Source: Setaria digitata (lineage: Eukaryota; Nematoda; Chromadorea; Rhabditida; Setariidae). From it: DNA of 64,000 nucleotides. The notes beneath the pieces were generated by a model. It was not told where the DNA came from. It ran no database searches and saw nothing but the letters and a program-made list of their open reading frames with translations. The stretch lies in contig RCAB01000215.1 of the NCBI GenBank assembly GCA_003640385.1, positions 36,517-100,516 on the forward strand, in the 5' to 3' direction. The position numbers and the translations under genes were made by a program. Position 1 is the first letter of the stretch. The number at the start of each line of letters is the position of its first letter. This document shows positions 35,733-49,000 of the stretch, in pieces.

Positions 35733-38700
35733 ATGGCCGAGGCTAACAACAAAGTCGCTGTAAGTTTAAGCTATTCTTTACTAAAATTAGATCTTCTTGT
35801 TCTACATAGTACATATAAACGGCTCAATTAAATGATTGATTTTTATTTCCGGGTGCAATCCATATCATTAGTCCAATAATGATAGCACCAAAATGTTCTA
35901 CTGGGAATTATTTATGCTCATGATTATTAATCAGTCAAACATTGTACTTTGGCACCTTTCATTTATAACTCTAATTACAAATCCATCTAATTATTTTTCT
36001 GTTATCTAGGTGTTGCCATGCAAATATGTGATTTACTTTCTGTGTATTTATTTCATTTTTATCGTGAAAATTAGCTCTTAACTAGAAAATCTTTATTATA
36101 AATTCTGAAATTCAGTATTTAGCATTTGCTTATAAATTGGCGGTGTGCTTGATGATCAAAGAGAGCAGAAAACTTTAAAGTAAAAAAGAAATCATTTTGT
36201 TGACGAAAGTATCGCTGGAAGTTTGATTTCCCATTTAATTTTGTAACCTTCAGTAGTACAGTACTTTCCAGTCGAACATTTTTAAAGAATGATGTTAGGA
36301 ACATTCCTGAGGATAACTGATAAACATGACAATGATTGGAAAGATACTTCTCGATGACCTTGTATGCGTAAATTTCTTTTTATACTGTTAGCAAAATTCG
36401 AAAGTTCTTCGTTTTGAGACAAACAAGAAAAAACTTTAATGCTACATCTTCTTGAGGAACTTAAAGTATTAGTATTTTTGGAAAAAATATTTTTATTCAG
36501 GATTCAAATCCGGCCGTACCGGCGGAAAAAAAAGGATCGGTGACAAAGGAGCATGTGTCGAAGAATGTTACCTGTACAATGACAACAGCATATCTTTTGT
36601 TTCTGATTGCAGTTGCTTCAGTAGTATTATCATCATTTATAACTTACTGGGTAACAAAAGAAACTTATGATCGATCATTAGAAATAAGGCCGTATGTGGA
36701 AGCTCATCAGTCAGTGTGAGTCAATTCAATTCATCTTCATAACATAAAATTAAGATGACAGATAGCTAGAAATTAGCTAATTGAAATTTCAGGTTTTGAT
36801 TTAGATTTATGCCTAGCAAAATCTCAGACTTCTAATTTTTAAATTGAGAAATTAATGCAGAATAATGCTTTTCACTTTTTTTTAAATTGAGTGTGTATCA
36901 CATCCTTGTTTATTTGTCATTTTCAGTTTCCGTTTAACATTTCGTTTTCTTTGAAATTTAAACCTTTTTTTTTTAGAGAGAAAAATTTAAAATCTCGCAG
37001 TGACAAGGTCTGTTTCTAAAACAAAATATAATCTAATTCTATAGGGCAAATGTGTCAATGGATGAGTCCCCAATCGAAGAAGAGCTAAGTGGTCCAAGCG
37101 CTGCTGAACTACGCCTACCGAAAGACATCTCACCCATATGGCTCGTGTTTTCAAATAAAATTAAATTTTTTATTACTTAAGTCAAGGAGTGGTTGGGGAA
37201 GAAGAAGCGAATGTTGATGAGTCCAGCTGGGGTCTCCATCATACTGTGCGAAGCAAAGCCTTTTATCTTAATTTTTTTAATTCAAGTTATCTGGTAGAAT
37301 TTGTTGCTGCAGTGATTTGACAAGAGTGAGGAGGTTTACTGACTAAGGCTTAGATGTGCGAGTGATTCAATGAGTCTCACAAGCAGACGGTTAGGAGACG
37401 ATTTTATGGCTTTTCTAGGTACAATTTAACAATGAAGGTATATTTGCCTGGTTATGTTGAAGTCCCAGAAGATAAGAATATGTCATTCGATGCGGCACTG
37501 ATCATCAAATTTCGGGTTGATGAAGTGACCGACAAGATTGTCCTCAATTCCTTGAAGCTGAATTTTCCAGATAACTTGGAGGAAATCAAAATTTTGCAGG
37601 AAAAAGTTATTGAACCGGAGCAGGTCGTTTGTTTGGTTTTTTTTCTTTTCTAGCTTTTGGAGTGCTTGTGAGTGTTACTTTGAGCTTCAATTATTTTTTG
37701 TTGATTCCAAAAACCTAAATATTCAACATTTTTTCAGCAAATGACTAATACTTTTTGCATTGTATTCTTTTCAATTTTTTAAACGAAAGTAATTTTAGGC
37801 GGCATTTGACTTTTATTACTTTATCATGTGCATCGTTTTGGTATGCATATGACTAGTTGAGCATGAAATAAAAAATATTTAAAGGATTTTTAGATTTCGA
37901 GAGCCCGACGAAGTTTGGAAAACGCAACCTTGGATGAATATTTTGCTACAGTATGTGTTTCTTTAAACTGTTTCACGTAATAAAAAATAACTGTGTGCCC
38001 CATCTAAAAGGTTGCTGGAAATCATTTTAGACAAGCGTAATGACAGCAGAAGAAATAGAAGATGTAATGGAATCAGCAGAAAATGATACAGAAAGTTCCA
38101 CTTCTGTATCAGAAATGGATTTGGAAATTCCAGAATCACAAAACAAAACTGAAGAAGAACGGCCTAGAAGTACCAAAATAACAGCTGATGTTCAGGTCTT
38201 TATTTACAGTAACAATAATGTTAATTAAAATTTGTTTTGCTTCGGCTCTAAAGTTACAGAATTTTCTAGATTTCACAAAGTATAGCTGTTAAATCTATAG
38301 TCTTATCTTTTATTAAACTAAAGCCCATGAGCTACTTTACATTTAGGTAAGCAAGATTGTTGTCAACGAAACTCTGGAAATGGTAACGCTGCTGCTAGAT
38401 GGAATGTTGAACAAGGATCAAGAGTATTATCTGCAGGTGCCATTCCCAACCCTTAACTTTATACCTTTAAAATCCTATTATTCTTTTTTTTTACATAAAT
38501 TTACAATTTCAGATGGCATATTCAGGTCCAATTCATATGAAACTTGCTGGTCTTTATTTGAGCAGATATCAGAATGATCAAGATATGACAAGGTTAAATT
38601 TTGTGATTGAAATCCATTTACTGAATTAGGAATTCGGCTTTAAGTCATGAATCATTCTTTGCGACTTCAGATTTGTAGCAGTAACTCAGATGGAACCAAC

Positions 38701-41700
38701 AGATGCTCGCCGTATGGTTCCGTGTTTTGATGAACCTGAATATAAAGCAATTTGGAAGATTAAAGTCATTCACCCAGCAGGCACTTCTGCTGTGTCAAAT
38801 GGTATCGAAATCAAAAATGCTGAAGAAACGTAAAGTTGCTTGTTGTTTTCCATCAGGTTTAATTATAATGGAAAAATATACTCAGTTTTACGGATAATAT
38901 CCGTCGGCCCGAAATATTCCCTTAACTGAAACTTCCACCATCAGGGATAGTGAGCAGTTAGAGGCTTGTAGAAAAATTAATTTACTATTCTGTCGGAACA
39001 AATAAATTAAAAAATTTTCTGTAAAGAGAAAATCGAAAATTCATTACTTTTTGGACAAGTGCGGAAGAAAGGCCTTAGAATTGGAATTTATGCTTTTGAA
39101 CTTGTTGCATAAGTGGAATGAAGTGTATTATAAACAGAAAAGGAATTTTTAAGAGAAATTTGAGAAACCAGATAACTTTGTCAGAAGGCAGAATCGATTT
39201 GCTTCAGTGAGGGGTTTTTTTATCAGGGTTTACATATATTATAAAGCCTACTGATAATTAGTTAACGAGTAGATGCCGATTAAAACAGGCAGCTTTATAT
39301 TCGAACAGGCTTTATTACTTTCAACTTATCATTAACTGCCATTCCTGCTGCTATTAATTTTACCAAATATGTAGGCGTATTTCTGTAGGGACAATTCGGA
39401 TTGGCTAATTACTTCATTTATCGAGTCACCGCCAATGTCATCCTATCTGTTGGCATTAGCAATTACTGATTTTAACTACATCGAAGGAACAACAAGAACA
39501 GGCACAAGGGTAAGGTATTCGTTTTGTGCTAAAGATATGTTATGTAAGCCTGACAACATTAGCACTCTATCATTCTAAAGTATTCAACTTTGTTAATTGT
39601 ACATTCAGACATTTTTGGTATTGTATAGTTTAAATGAATGAAAAGCTTGAAAGTTCACATGAAAAAGTATATTTTTTTTTCAACGCCTCTGACATCTTAC
39701 ACCTGACGATTAATTTTTTTTAGTTCCGAATTTGGTCTCGCGAGGAAGCTCTGAATCAAACAGTTTATGCACTTAATGCCGGGATTTCAGCTTTAGAATT
39801 TTATGAAAATTATTATAACATTTCTTTTCCGCTTAAGAAACAAGGTAATTCAATTCACTTCAATTAATTAACAGAAAAATTTCAAATTAAGTGCAAGATT
39901 CCATATGTTTTAACAGGATTTTTTCGGTAAAATAAAACGAAAACCGAAATATCTAAGATAATACCTGGAAATCGTAATATTTCTGCATCAAACTATCTAA
40001 CATCTATCTTGTAAAAGTTGACACAAACTTTACAGATATGATGGCTTTACCAGACTTCGCTGCTGGAGCAATGGAAAATTGGGGTTTAATAACATACCGT
40101 GAGAAATATTTGCTTTATGATGAAACACTTTATGCGCCAGCTCAGAAAGTTGGTGTTGCACTAGTGGTCGCTCATGAATTAGCCCATCAGGTTTATTTTG
40201 TTTCGAGGAACAATCAGCTGCTAATAATTTAAAGGTTCTGATCACTACGAAACCTAGCCAGTGAATCGAGAACGTTAAATAATGCAACAGCATGACAAAA
40301 ATGAAGTATTTGAATGATGGATTCATCACTAGGTTTTCAGTAGAACTTTGTAAACTTGATTTTGCTGTCATTCTGAAGTAACACATTGTTCTCTGGAGGG
40401 TTCACTGCTGGAGACACAACCCAATTTTGCTCCTTCAGTGGTTTGGCAATTTGGTGACGATGAAGTGGTGGAATGATTTGTGGTTAAATGAAGGCTTCGC
40501 AACTTTCATGGAATATTTGGGAGCAGATGCAATCAGTAAAGGCAATTTCCGCATGGTTTGAGACTCTCGCACTTTATCGTTCTTGTTCCCGAAAGAAGAA
40601 CTTTTTTATGCTGCAGAAACGAAAATCTTTACTTACATTCACTTCTTGATTACCATCGGCGTTACTTTTTTATCACTATTAACGATAAATTGCTTATCAT
40701 TAATATGATATTTTTCAGACCGATTATTTCTTGCAAGATGCCGTACATCAGGCGTATCGGCGTGATGCCCAAGCTACTTCTCATCCCTTATCATTTCCAA
40801 TTGACAAAGCTGAAGATGTCAACGAAGCATTCGACGTGATTACTTATGATAAGGTTTCTTTCACTCTCCTAGAAGATTCCAGATAATTTTCAAATATCTG
40901 TAGTTTTCTCATTTAACTTCAACATTATGTCAAATATCATTAACAGTTAATTTCAGGGTTCTGCAATAATATTTATGATACAACATGTGATGGGAGCGGA
41001 AAATTTTAGGAGAGGATTGCATGTGAGTTTATTGAGTTACTATTACAAAACTAAGTCCACTCTCGAATGAGCTTGAACCAAGGAAATACCAATGTAATTT
41101 TTAGGGTACATATATATGCTTCTGAAGTTTTTGATTTCTGGAAATCAAAAACCTTTGATTTTTTATAAAGTGCCTGAAATTCCCGATCAGTGAGGACGAT
41201 ATCTTGTACTGTATCCACCTGACATTTTTACGATATAATGTAGTACTTCTACCTTTTTTTGCTAATTGTGCGTTTCTTGACAATTTAAAAGCGCAAGTTT
41301 GTAGAATTACTTGGAGAGTCACAAATACAGTAACGCAGACCATGATGATTTATGGAGTGCTCTGAATGAGGCAGTACCGGATACACTGTTATCATGGGAG
41401 GGTGATAAGCTTGACATACGAGACTTTGCATCTAAATGGACCCAACAGGTATTTCTCATTATGTAAACTGACAGGAGTAATTTCGGTTCCATTGTTGAAT
41501 CTGTTTAATATTTGTGGTCTAAAAAATGGATGAATCAAAGTAAATCATCGTTGATCAGCTGTGCTTAAATTGATTAACTGAAATAATTATCTAATATTGA
41601 GTAGGTGTTGAAATAAGATGAACAGAATAATTTATTTGCAGATGGGATATCCGGTAGTTGAAGTACGCCGAATTGATAGCAATAAGGTCGAACTGCGTCA

Positions 41701-44700
41701 GAGGCGTTTCAAATGGGATGAGAATGCTCTTGAGCGCGAGAAATTCCGCAATGCGAGATTCTGGTAAGTTGTGAAAATGAAGGTGGAAGTAGAAAAACTG
41801 GTAATATTTTAAACTTTTAGTTAATGCCACATGGCCCTTTGTTTAATATTTGAGTAATTTACAGGTACAAATACGATATTCCGATATGGTACACTGTAAA
41901 TGGAGAAGAACTGCCAATGACTTGGCTCCATGAATGTAATCGTTTCATTAGAATTCTGCTAACTTAGATGACATTTATCAGATTAACTTTTACCCGACGA
42001 TCACTCATTGGTGCTTATTCAAGTGTGTATTCGACATGGTCCTTTGTTCACCTTCTGGAAATCATCCCTTTTAGTTCATTCATTCCTAGGCTTTCATTGC
42101 TTGCTTACTTTCTTCTTAGCTTGTAAACGCAAATGCCTTGCTGTGTTTGGTGGTAAAGGACACATCGTAATGAAATGGTTGGGAATCAGTGAATGGGATG
42201 ATTGAACATAAATTTTATAAGTTGCGATTGGAGCTAAAGTTTTCGTATCGAAAATTATGAAACACTGTCATTTGATATGCTGAGTCTTGTTATAGTTAAA
42301 GTTTCCAGGTCTGAATTCCAGGTTCTGTTTATTTTCTCCTTTAATTCTGCTAAATTTAGCCCAAGGTTTGGACATAAGCGAGGAAGATATATTGATTTTG
42401 AATTCTGGTTCCAAAGGTTTTTACCGAGTCAATTATAATCAGGAATTATGGTTGAAAATAACTAACCAGCTTCTTAATGATCATACGGTAATTTCTTTTA
42501 CGATTTAGGAGGAAGATAGATTTTTGCGACTAGTAGTGCTATCAGTGGGAAGACTCGGATCCTCTTATGTTCATATCTCCACTCAGCTAATTAGCTTTTG
42601 AGATATTCCTTACATCAAAATATTTTTAAACTTCAGATAATTGATGTGCGTACCCGCGCTCGGATCTTAGATGACGCATTTGCCCTTGCTGAGGCCAATT
42701 ATATTTCTTATGAAATTCCATTAAATCTAACGCAATACCTACCGAAAGAGGACGAATTCCTGCCATGGAGAATGGCTCTAAATGGCTTCAGTATTATTTT
42801 ACAAAATTTTGATGACGATCCTGAAGTCCGGCATCTTAGAGTACGTCATCCAATTCATGCAAAATCTTTGTCCAGTTTTTTCTAAAACATGTATACTTTT
42901 TGGGACTAAGTCTTATCGGCAGAATATAATGCTTCATTTCAAAAACAAAAGCACTTTCTACTAATTTGTAAAATATCGAAGATTATTTGAAGAGGTAGTG
43001 TTTACTTGATTTCATTCAATTAAGGATTACTTAGAGCCATTGCTTGCTCCATTGTATAATCGCATCGAATGGGAAACTCTGGAACATTCTTACCTCGATG
43101 ATGAGCTGTTCTTTCAAAAGTACCTTTCCAATTTTTGCTGTTTTGAACTATTGTAGAATTTCAAATAGTTTTAATAATTAAAACAACTTCTGTAATTAAC
43201 CTTCAAATAACGTTCCAACGTTCATTGAAGTGAATTACGCTATGCAATCATTCGACAAATGTATTATATGAGGAATATAAATTGTACAGAAAGACTATAC
43301 GGCCTGTTTCATAAAGAATTTCTGGATCGATGTCAAGGAGAAAATGTTCTAAGCAGTGAATGCAGCAAGTTTGTTTCATACGCTCTATCAAAATAACGGC
43401 ATAAACCAGCTCTCGACTACCTTCTAGGACCAGAAAGACTAGACTGCTTACTATTTACCTGCTCTCGACTCTTATTTCAACAATTCCATCCCTCTCTTTC
43501 CGCCTTCCTAATAAAATTCTCATCATTCACTAACACCTTAATGAACATCCAGGTAGGAGATTTGTCCCTTTTCATGACATTGGTAAGATCAACTATGAAA
43601 CAGTCAATTTCCGATTATTAGTATTTTCAATTTAATCAAACGGAACTACCAGTTATATAGACTCTCAATGAGTTTAATCAATCAACTTTGGAAGATGCTG
43701 TAATTTTTGCTTGTTAAGTGTCCCAGTACCAGTGCGATTTCAAGCTTACTGTGAAGGCGTACGAGTGGGCGCAGAGAAAGTGTGGAACAAAGTATTCGAA
43801 CTTTATAAACGTGAACGAGTTCAAGTGGAGCGGGAACGTTTGCTTGGAGCTCTGACATGTTCACGGGATTCATTCACTCTCAAAACGTTCTTTTTATCAT
43901 AATTATGAAATTTGAAGATTAAAAAGTCCAAGTCCTAGCGTTTGAAAGTAGGCAATGAAGTTTTTAATTTTGTAATTTGGAAGCACTAAAATTGGAAATG
44001 GCCTAAAATTAGCCTAAACTAAAGATCAGTTATCCTTCCCTTCAATATTCTTGGCTCAACTATTCAATGAATTTGTAAGTGTTGCTTATAGACTTCTCAA
44101 GTTGGCCTCTGATTTGAATGATTCGTCTATTCGATTACAAGATACGCCGATCACATTTGGGAATGTTGCCGTTGGAGACGTTGGCCGTCTCATTATTTTC
44201 GACTATTTTCAGGACAGCTGGCCCCAACTCTACGCCGAGTAAGCTGCACTTTTTCTTTGAATTTAACTAAATAATTTAACTAAATTTCATGGATTTATTG
44301 ATTATTTTTATTTTTTTAACACTTTGCTTTTTTCTTAAAATTTCGTAATTTTGGAGTTTCTGTTAAAATTGTTATTTATTTAGTTTTTACAATGATTTCA
44401 GTATGAAAGAACAACAAAACTTTTTGCGGAAAATCATATTTAGCTCAACTTCACTGTCAAACGAAAGACAAATTGCTCAGGTTGGTTGGTGAAGATTCTT
44501 TTCCACTGTCTTGTGTATTGAATTTTCCCGTCCAAAAATTTGACTTTTTGAGAAAATAGAATCTAAGTAGCACTTCGTTCAGATCTGGCAATCTGAAAGC
44601 TGTGTTTGGAAATCCAAACATGATTTGCTTCTTTTAGAATTAAAAAGTTTGCATTGCAGCTTGAAGCTTTCATAAAGAAGTATAAAAAAGATGCTAGCAA

Positions 44701-44947
44701 GTTGGATGTTTTTGGACAGCAGCTGGAAAAGAGTAGAACCACAAAGGTTTGTAAATCAGTTTTAATTTGAAATTATATTAATCACAGATCCAAATTTTTT
44801 GCGAGTTGACTTAGTATAGAGTAGAATAAGCAACAAATGAGATCTGGCTAGCTCTAATTACTGAATCGGTAATTTTAGCTGTGGCGAGATAGAAATCTGA
44901 AGACGCTTACAGACTGGTTCAGGAAGCAGAACATGAAAGATATTTAG
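35733..44947 (+). CDS. Membrane M1 aminopeptidase (aminopeptidase N family)
   Basis: Type II membrane zinc exopeptidase that removes N-terminal residues from extracellular peptides. There are 27 exons whose lengths sum to 1066 codons in frame, from 35733-35759, 36501-36715, 37045-37140 and 37419-37623 to 44660-44746 and 44879-44947. A cytoplasmic tail precedes one helix ([20 protein letters not shown]). The N-terminal domain starts [20 protein letters not shown]. Substrate motif GAMENWGL (exon 40036-40190) and zinc motif [20 protein letters not shown], followed by WLNEGF, supply H-E-x-x-H, 18 residues, then Glu, all intact. The C-terminal ERAP1-like helical domain runs from [15 protein letters not shown] to the final KDI. 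Exons 37894-37950 and 38031-38195 add an acidic, Ser-rich insert of about 75 residues. The exact start is uncertain: the exon's frame stays open upstream to the acceptor at 35650. The donor at 37141 appears to be GC. Confidence 0.92.
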
Positions 44948-46050
44948 CATTATGCCAAGACAATTTTCATGTAGCAATTGCCATATTGAAATTTTTAAAA
45001 TCTGACAAAAATATGTGCAATGTCGAACATTGTTGTTTGTTGCGACGAAGTTTCAGTTATGTTTGGCTTCAGGAAGCACTTTTTATTTTACCCTGATGTC
45101 ATCGCAACATGGAAATACTTCTAAGTTGTATAACATGTTCGAAAATATCAAAAATTTTTGGAAATAAGCTGCTGATGACATTCAATAAGGAGAATTTGAA
45201 TCATTATGCGGAAACGCTTCTTTAGGTCTCAAATACACTCAAAAATTACAAATTTCAGTTTGCTTTGCTTCATTTGATCATTCTTCTATCATGTGTTTTC
45301 TTGATCATGAAGGTGTGAAGGTGTCTTTATTTTATAAAACAATTGTTTGGTTTGTAGGAAATATACGAATGTCTTATAAGTGCTTTGGCAGTAAGACATT
45401 CTTTTATAAAATAATAAATTTCAAATTTCATATTGTCATTCCATTTACGGGCGAAATCGAGTTTAACCTTCAGGCTGAAAATTAGCAAAAGGAGTTTACA
45501 GACTCATAAAACTAACTTATGAAACCATGATCTGCTACTTTCAATTCATTTCAAATGTATATTTTTTGTACAGTACTTTTGCATTAAATTGGTTAAGTGT
45601 TGGACTGTATTATTTTAATTATATGAAAAAAAAAAAAAAAAAAAAAACTGCAAGGAAATGAGATTTCAAAAAAGTAATAAAAGGTAAGGTTTCAAGCAGT
45701 CAACGAAGTGGATTCTTTTGTTAAAAGAGAAACGAGGTCTGGGGTGAGACTTTTTTTCTTTTTTTTTAGAATTAGCAGCCAAAACACGCTACTACTTATT
45801 TGAGCATCTTTTATATAGCATCATTCGATGGATTGATTATTTAATGACACTAATGAGAGAAGCCGTTATACTATTTCAAATTAGAACAAGAGCTTACGAA
45901 GACGGCTTTTTAGCTCATTTTAAGTTCAGAATGAGAAATTTGTTGGAAATCCGATTCTCAACCAATTATTTACCAGCATGAGAAGCCGATTTTGTTACTT
46001 ATGAATAACACTATAGAAACTGCAATCGTATATTGAAATAATTTGAGTTT
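44948..46050. other. Convergent 3' intergenic region
   Basis: 1.1 kb between the aminopeptidase and phosphatase stop codons. It contains an A22 tract at 45626-45647 and no supported gene. A plus-strand open frame starting at 46060 overlaps the antisense of the phosphatase's last exon. Confidence 0.5.
45626..45647. repeat. A22 homopolymer
   Basis: Pure A run in the convergent intergenic region, preceded by AATTATATG. No target-site duplication or coding relic upstream was seen, so I do not call it a retroposed tail. Confidence 0.8.
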
Positions 46051-49000
46051 TTAAGGGACATGGCTACCGAACTGCTCCAACTTTTTACGATCTTCACTTG
46101 TGTAAGGACCGTGTTTGTACTTAATCAGCCAGAAACTATCTTCTGCTTCCTCCTGAAATACTTTCATTTCCAATTCAAAATTTATGGAACAGTTCTTAAC
46201 TGCTTAGCAAAAATGCTCCATATATGGGTATATAACTCAAAAAAATCACTCATCGGGATAACCTCTCTTTGCCACATTATTCCGATCTCGATCTCGAAAA
46301 TCTTATAGCTCTTGCTTTCTTTATCGATAACGCTGTTTTACTGGGATATCATAAAATATCATGATACATATCCTGCCATAATTTAGCTGCCATGTCCAAC
46401 TATTAGTTTTAAACAATCGATCTACTTTTGTATTAATGGGTTAGAGTGAAACGGAGAATAATTAGGATGGAAATTTCTTCTGTACCTTAGAAGTTGTTTG
46501 AAATTAAAATAAAAGCATTTTATTGGTTACCAGAAAGAAAGCTGAAGTTTTTAACAAATAGCAAATGGAAAACCTTAGAAGCGGCCACCTGCTCGAAGTA
46601 AAGATGTGTACTGTTGTATATATACATTTTACCGAAACCATAATTGGATGAACGAAAGGCACTCCATGGTGAAGGATGCGGTACAAACGGATCCGTGTAC
46701 TCCTGACATCCCTGGAACTATACGATGTTAAATAACTCAATATTGTGAATCTCAACTAAATAAGAGGGAAATTTCGATCGTTGGGTTGAAAGTGAAAATT
46801 ATTTAAAACTGTCACATCAAGTTATTTAAAACGGTCTGCTTACAGCGGATCCGGAAATAATATGCACCGGTGCTGGTGGGTCGACATATGGTTCGCCGGT
46901 GCCATTATAAACCTGAGTACAAATGAATAATCAAATATTGGATTCAAGTAATAAATCAAATTCAAAGTTCCTCTTCACTTGGCTGAAGAATACCCGCCTT
47001 GACTTAATACTTAACTTTCTCATGACAAGCACTGAAAAATAATATTTTCGAAGCGCTGGAACTTTTCAAATCGTCTCATTTTGTATATGTCATTCTAGAA
47101 AAATTCCCAAAATATCCGAAAGGAAAAAATGGTCTATGGGCTTACCGTTCGATTATACAGCGGCCACATGCGTTCATAAGAATGTTCATGGGCCCAAATT
47201 TCCAAGTCAACGCCATACGTATAAAAAAGTTTTTCAAGTCCGTAAGCATGTGTTATTGGTAGGCCCGAACGGATCTGAAGTTAAATTCATCTTTGGAAGT
47301 AAGAAGGGGAAATGATAATCAAACAGCACCAAGTAAAAAACTCTCAAACATACGAAAGAATAAAAAAGTATTTATATGACAAGAAATGTTTCCGATATTT
47401 ATTGCTTTTGCCATCACCGTTCATTTGGTAATAAGTTGCATTCATCACTTTGCTCGAGGTCACTAGTACTTTCATTATCAAATAACAATCAATTAGCTTA
47501 CTCGTGATTCATACTTCGTACAATCATCAGAATCGTAATTTGAGCAGTACATTGGTCGATGTCCCAACGTTATAATCCATGGGTATCTCTCACGGTTTTT
47601 GGACGCACGCTAGAATTGTAAGTTTAGTAGTAACTTTCTGGAAGACGCTTTTGGCTGAATCGCTTGCTTAATTATGTTCACTTAATTAATAAACTCACTT
47701 CCAAGTCTTCAATAAGCCACTTCCATTGATTCGCAATTTGCATAAGACCATATTTGGTGAAATAATAAAATTCAGTTGATATCGCGATGAAATGAGCTGC
47801 GCCAAGGTCAAAACTATCAAATACAAGAAAATATTCGTATTTATTGATGATATGTGTGTTATATGTTTGAAGCAATTAAAGTCTGTGATTCAGCAGTCAA
47901 ATGAATTATTAAGCTACCTATGAGTAAAATTGAGATGAAGCAAATAAGAGTACACAATGCCTTGTCAACATATTTGGCTTTTAATTTATAATAACTTGCT
48001 CACTGAATTAGCATTTATAAAATTATAACATTATTTTCTTAGAATCGCAACGATAATTATTGCATTTTGCTATAGTTGCTACTTCTCTGTTAATTTCATA
48101 TGTTTATTTACTGATAGAAGGGAAATCTGTGGTACCTATAAAAAAAATTATGTTCACTATTCGGCATCGTATATCTGTTGACGTAATGCGAGAAATTGTA
48201 GGCCTGTTCATGATTGCCGACTACCATCATGTACGGTACATACGCTGCCACCGGTTCAATCTGTCTCCCGAATTGATCGCCCAATCTTCCATCATCCTGA
48301 AAAACAGTCTTATCTTACGCAGTAGGCTTTAGCGTTGCTTCAGTTTACGAATCAGTTACATGCTTGCCTGATGATTCTCAAATGTCGCAATTCATATTTG
48401 TGTGAAGGTCGAAAATATTGCGAGAAGGAAAATATAACTTACGGAATCCAAATTGTATGCCATGTCACCTGAATAGATAATAACTTTCATTTGCTTTTGT
48501 TCAGCTTCATTTACTTCAAGCACATGTTCGTTTGAATGAACCGTGAGCCAAGGAAATCAAACTTCTTCAAGGTTTCTGCATGGCGAATGACTTACCCACG
48601 TGTAAAACAATGTCAATAAGTGACCGCTGTGCTTGTTGTTGTATTTTTCCAAGTGATCGTGCATTTACACTACCTAAGTCTCCGTAGACTGCGTATATAT
48701 ATTTACTATTTGCTTTGTCTTCCAGCGCTTTAAATCGATAAACCGGACTCCAACCGTATTCTGACCCCACATGATACTCTGAATATTTCCATTTGATAAA
48801 CAAAAATTCCGTATGGCAGTAAAACTCTTCCCCTCTGTAAAGTAATCGAATAATTTCAAGTTCCGCAACACCTGTCTGAAACATTCTATCTCAAGCAGCA
48901 ATAACTTTTTTGCTACTTTAAGTGATTATAAATCACTTTGTTTGTAATCTCAGTCTTTCGTATGCTTGCTGAAAGACATGTTTTGTACCTCATGTGCAAG

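Noticed and set aside
45626..45647. A22 tract as the tail of a retroposed gene
   Set aside because: No coding relic upstream and no flanking target-site duplication visible.
46060..46308. 82-codon plus-strand frame
   Set aside because: It is antisense to the last purple acid phosphatase exon (46152-46051), which has clear coding evidence.
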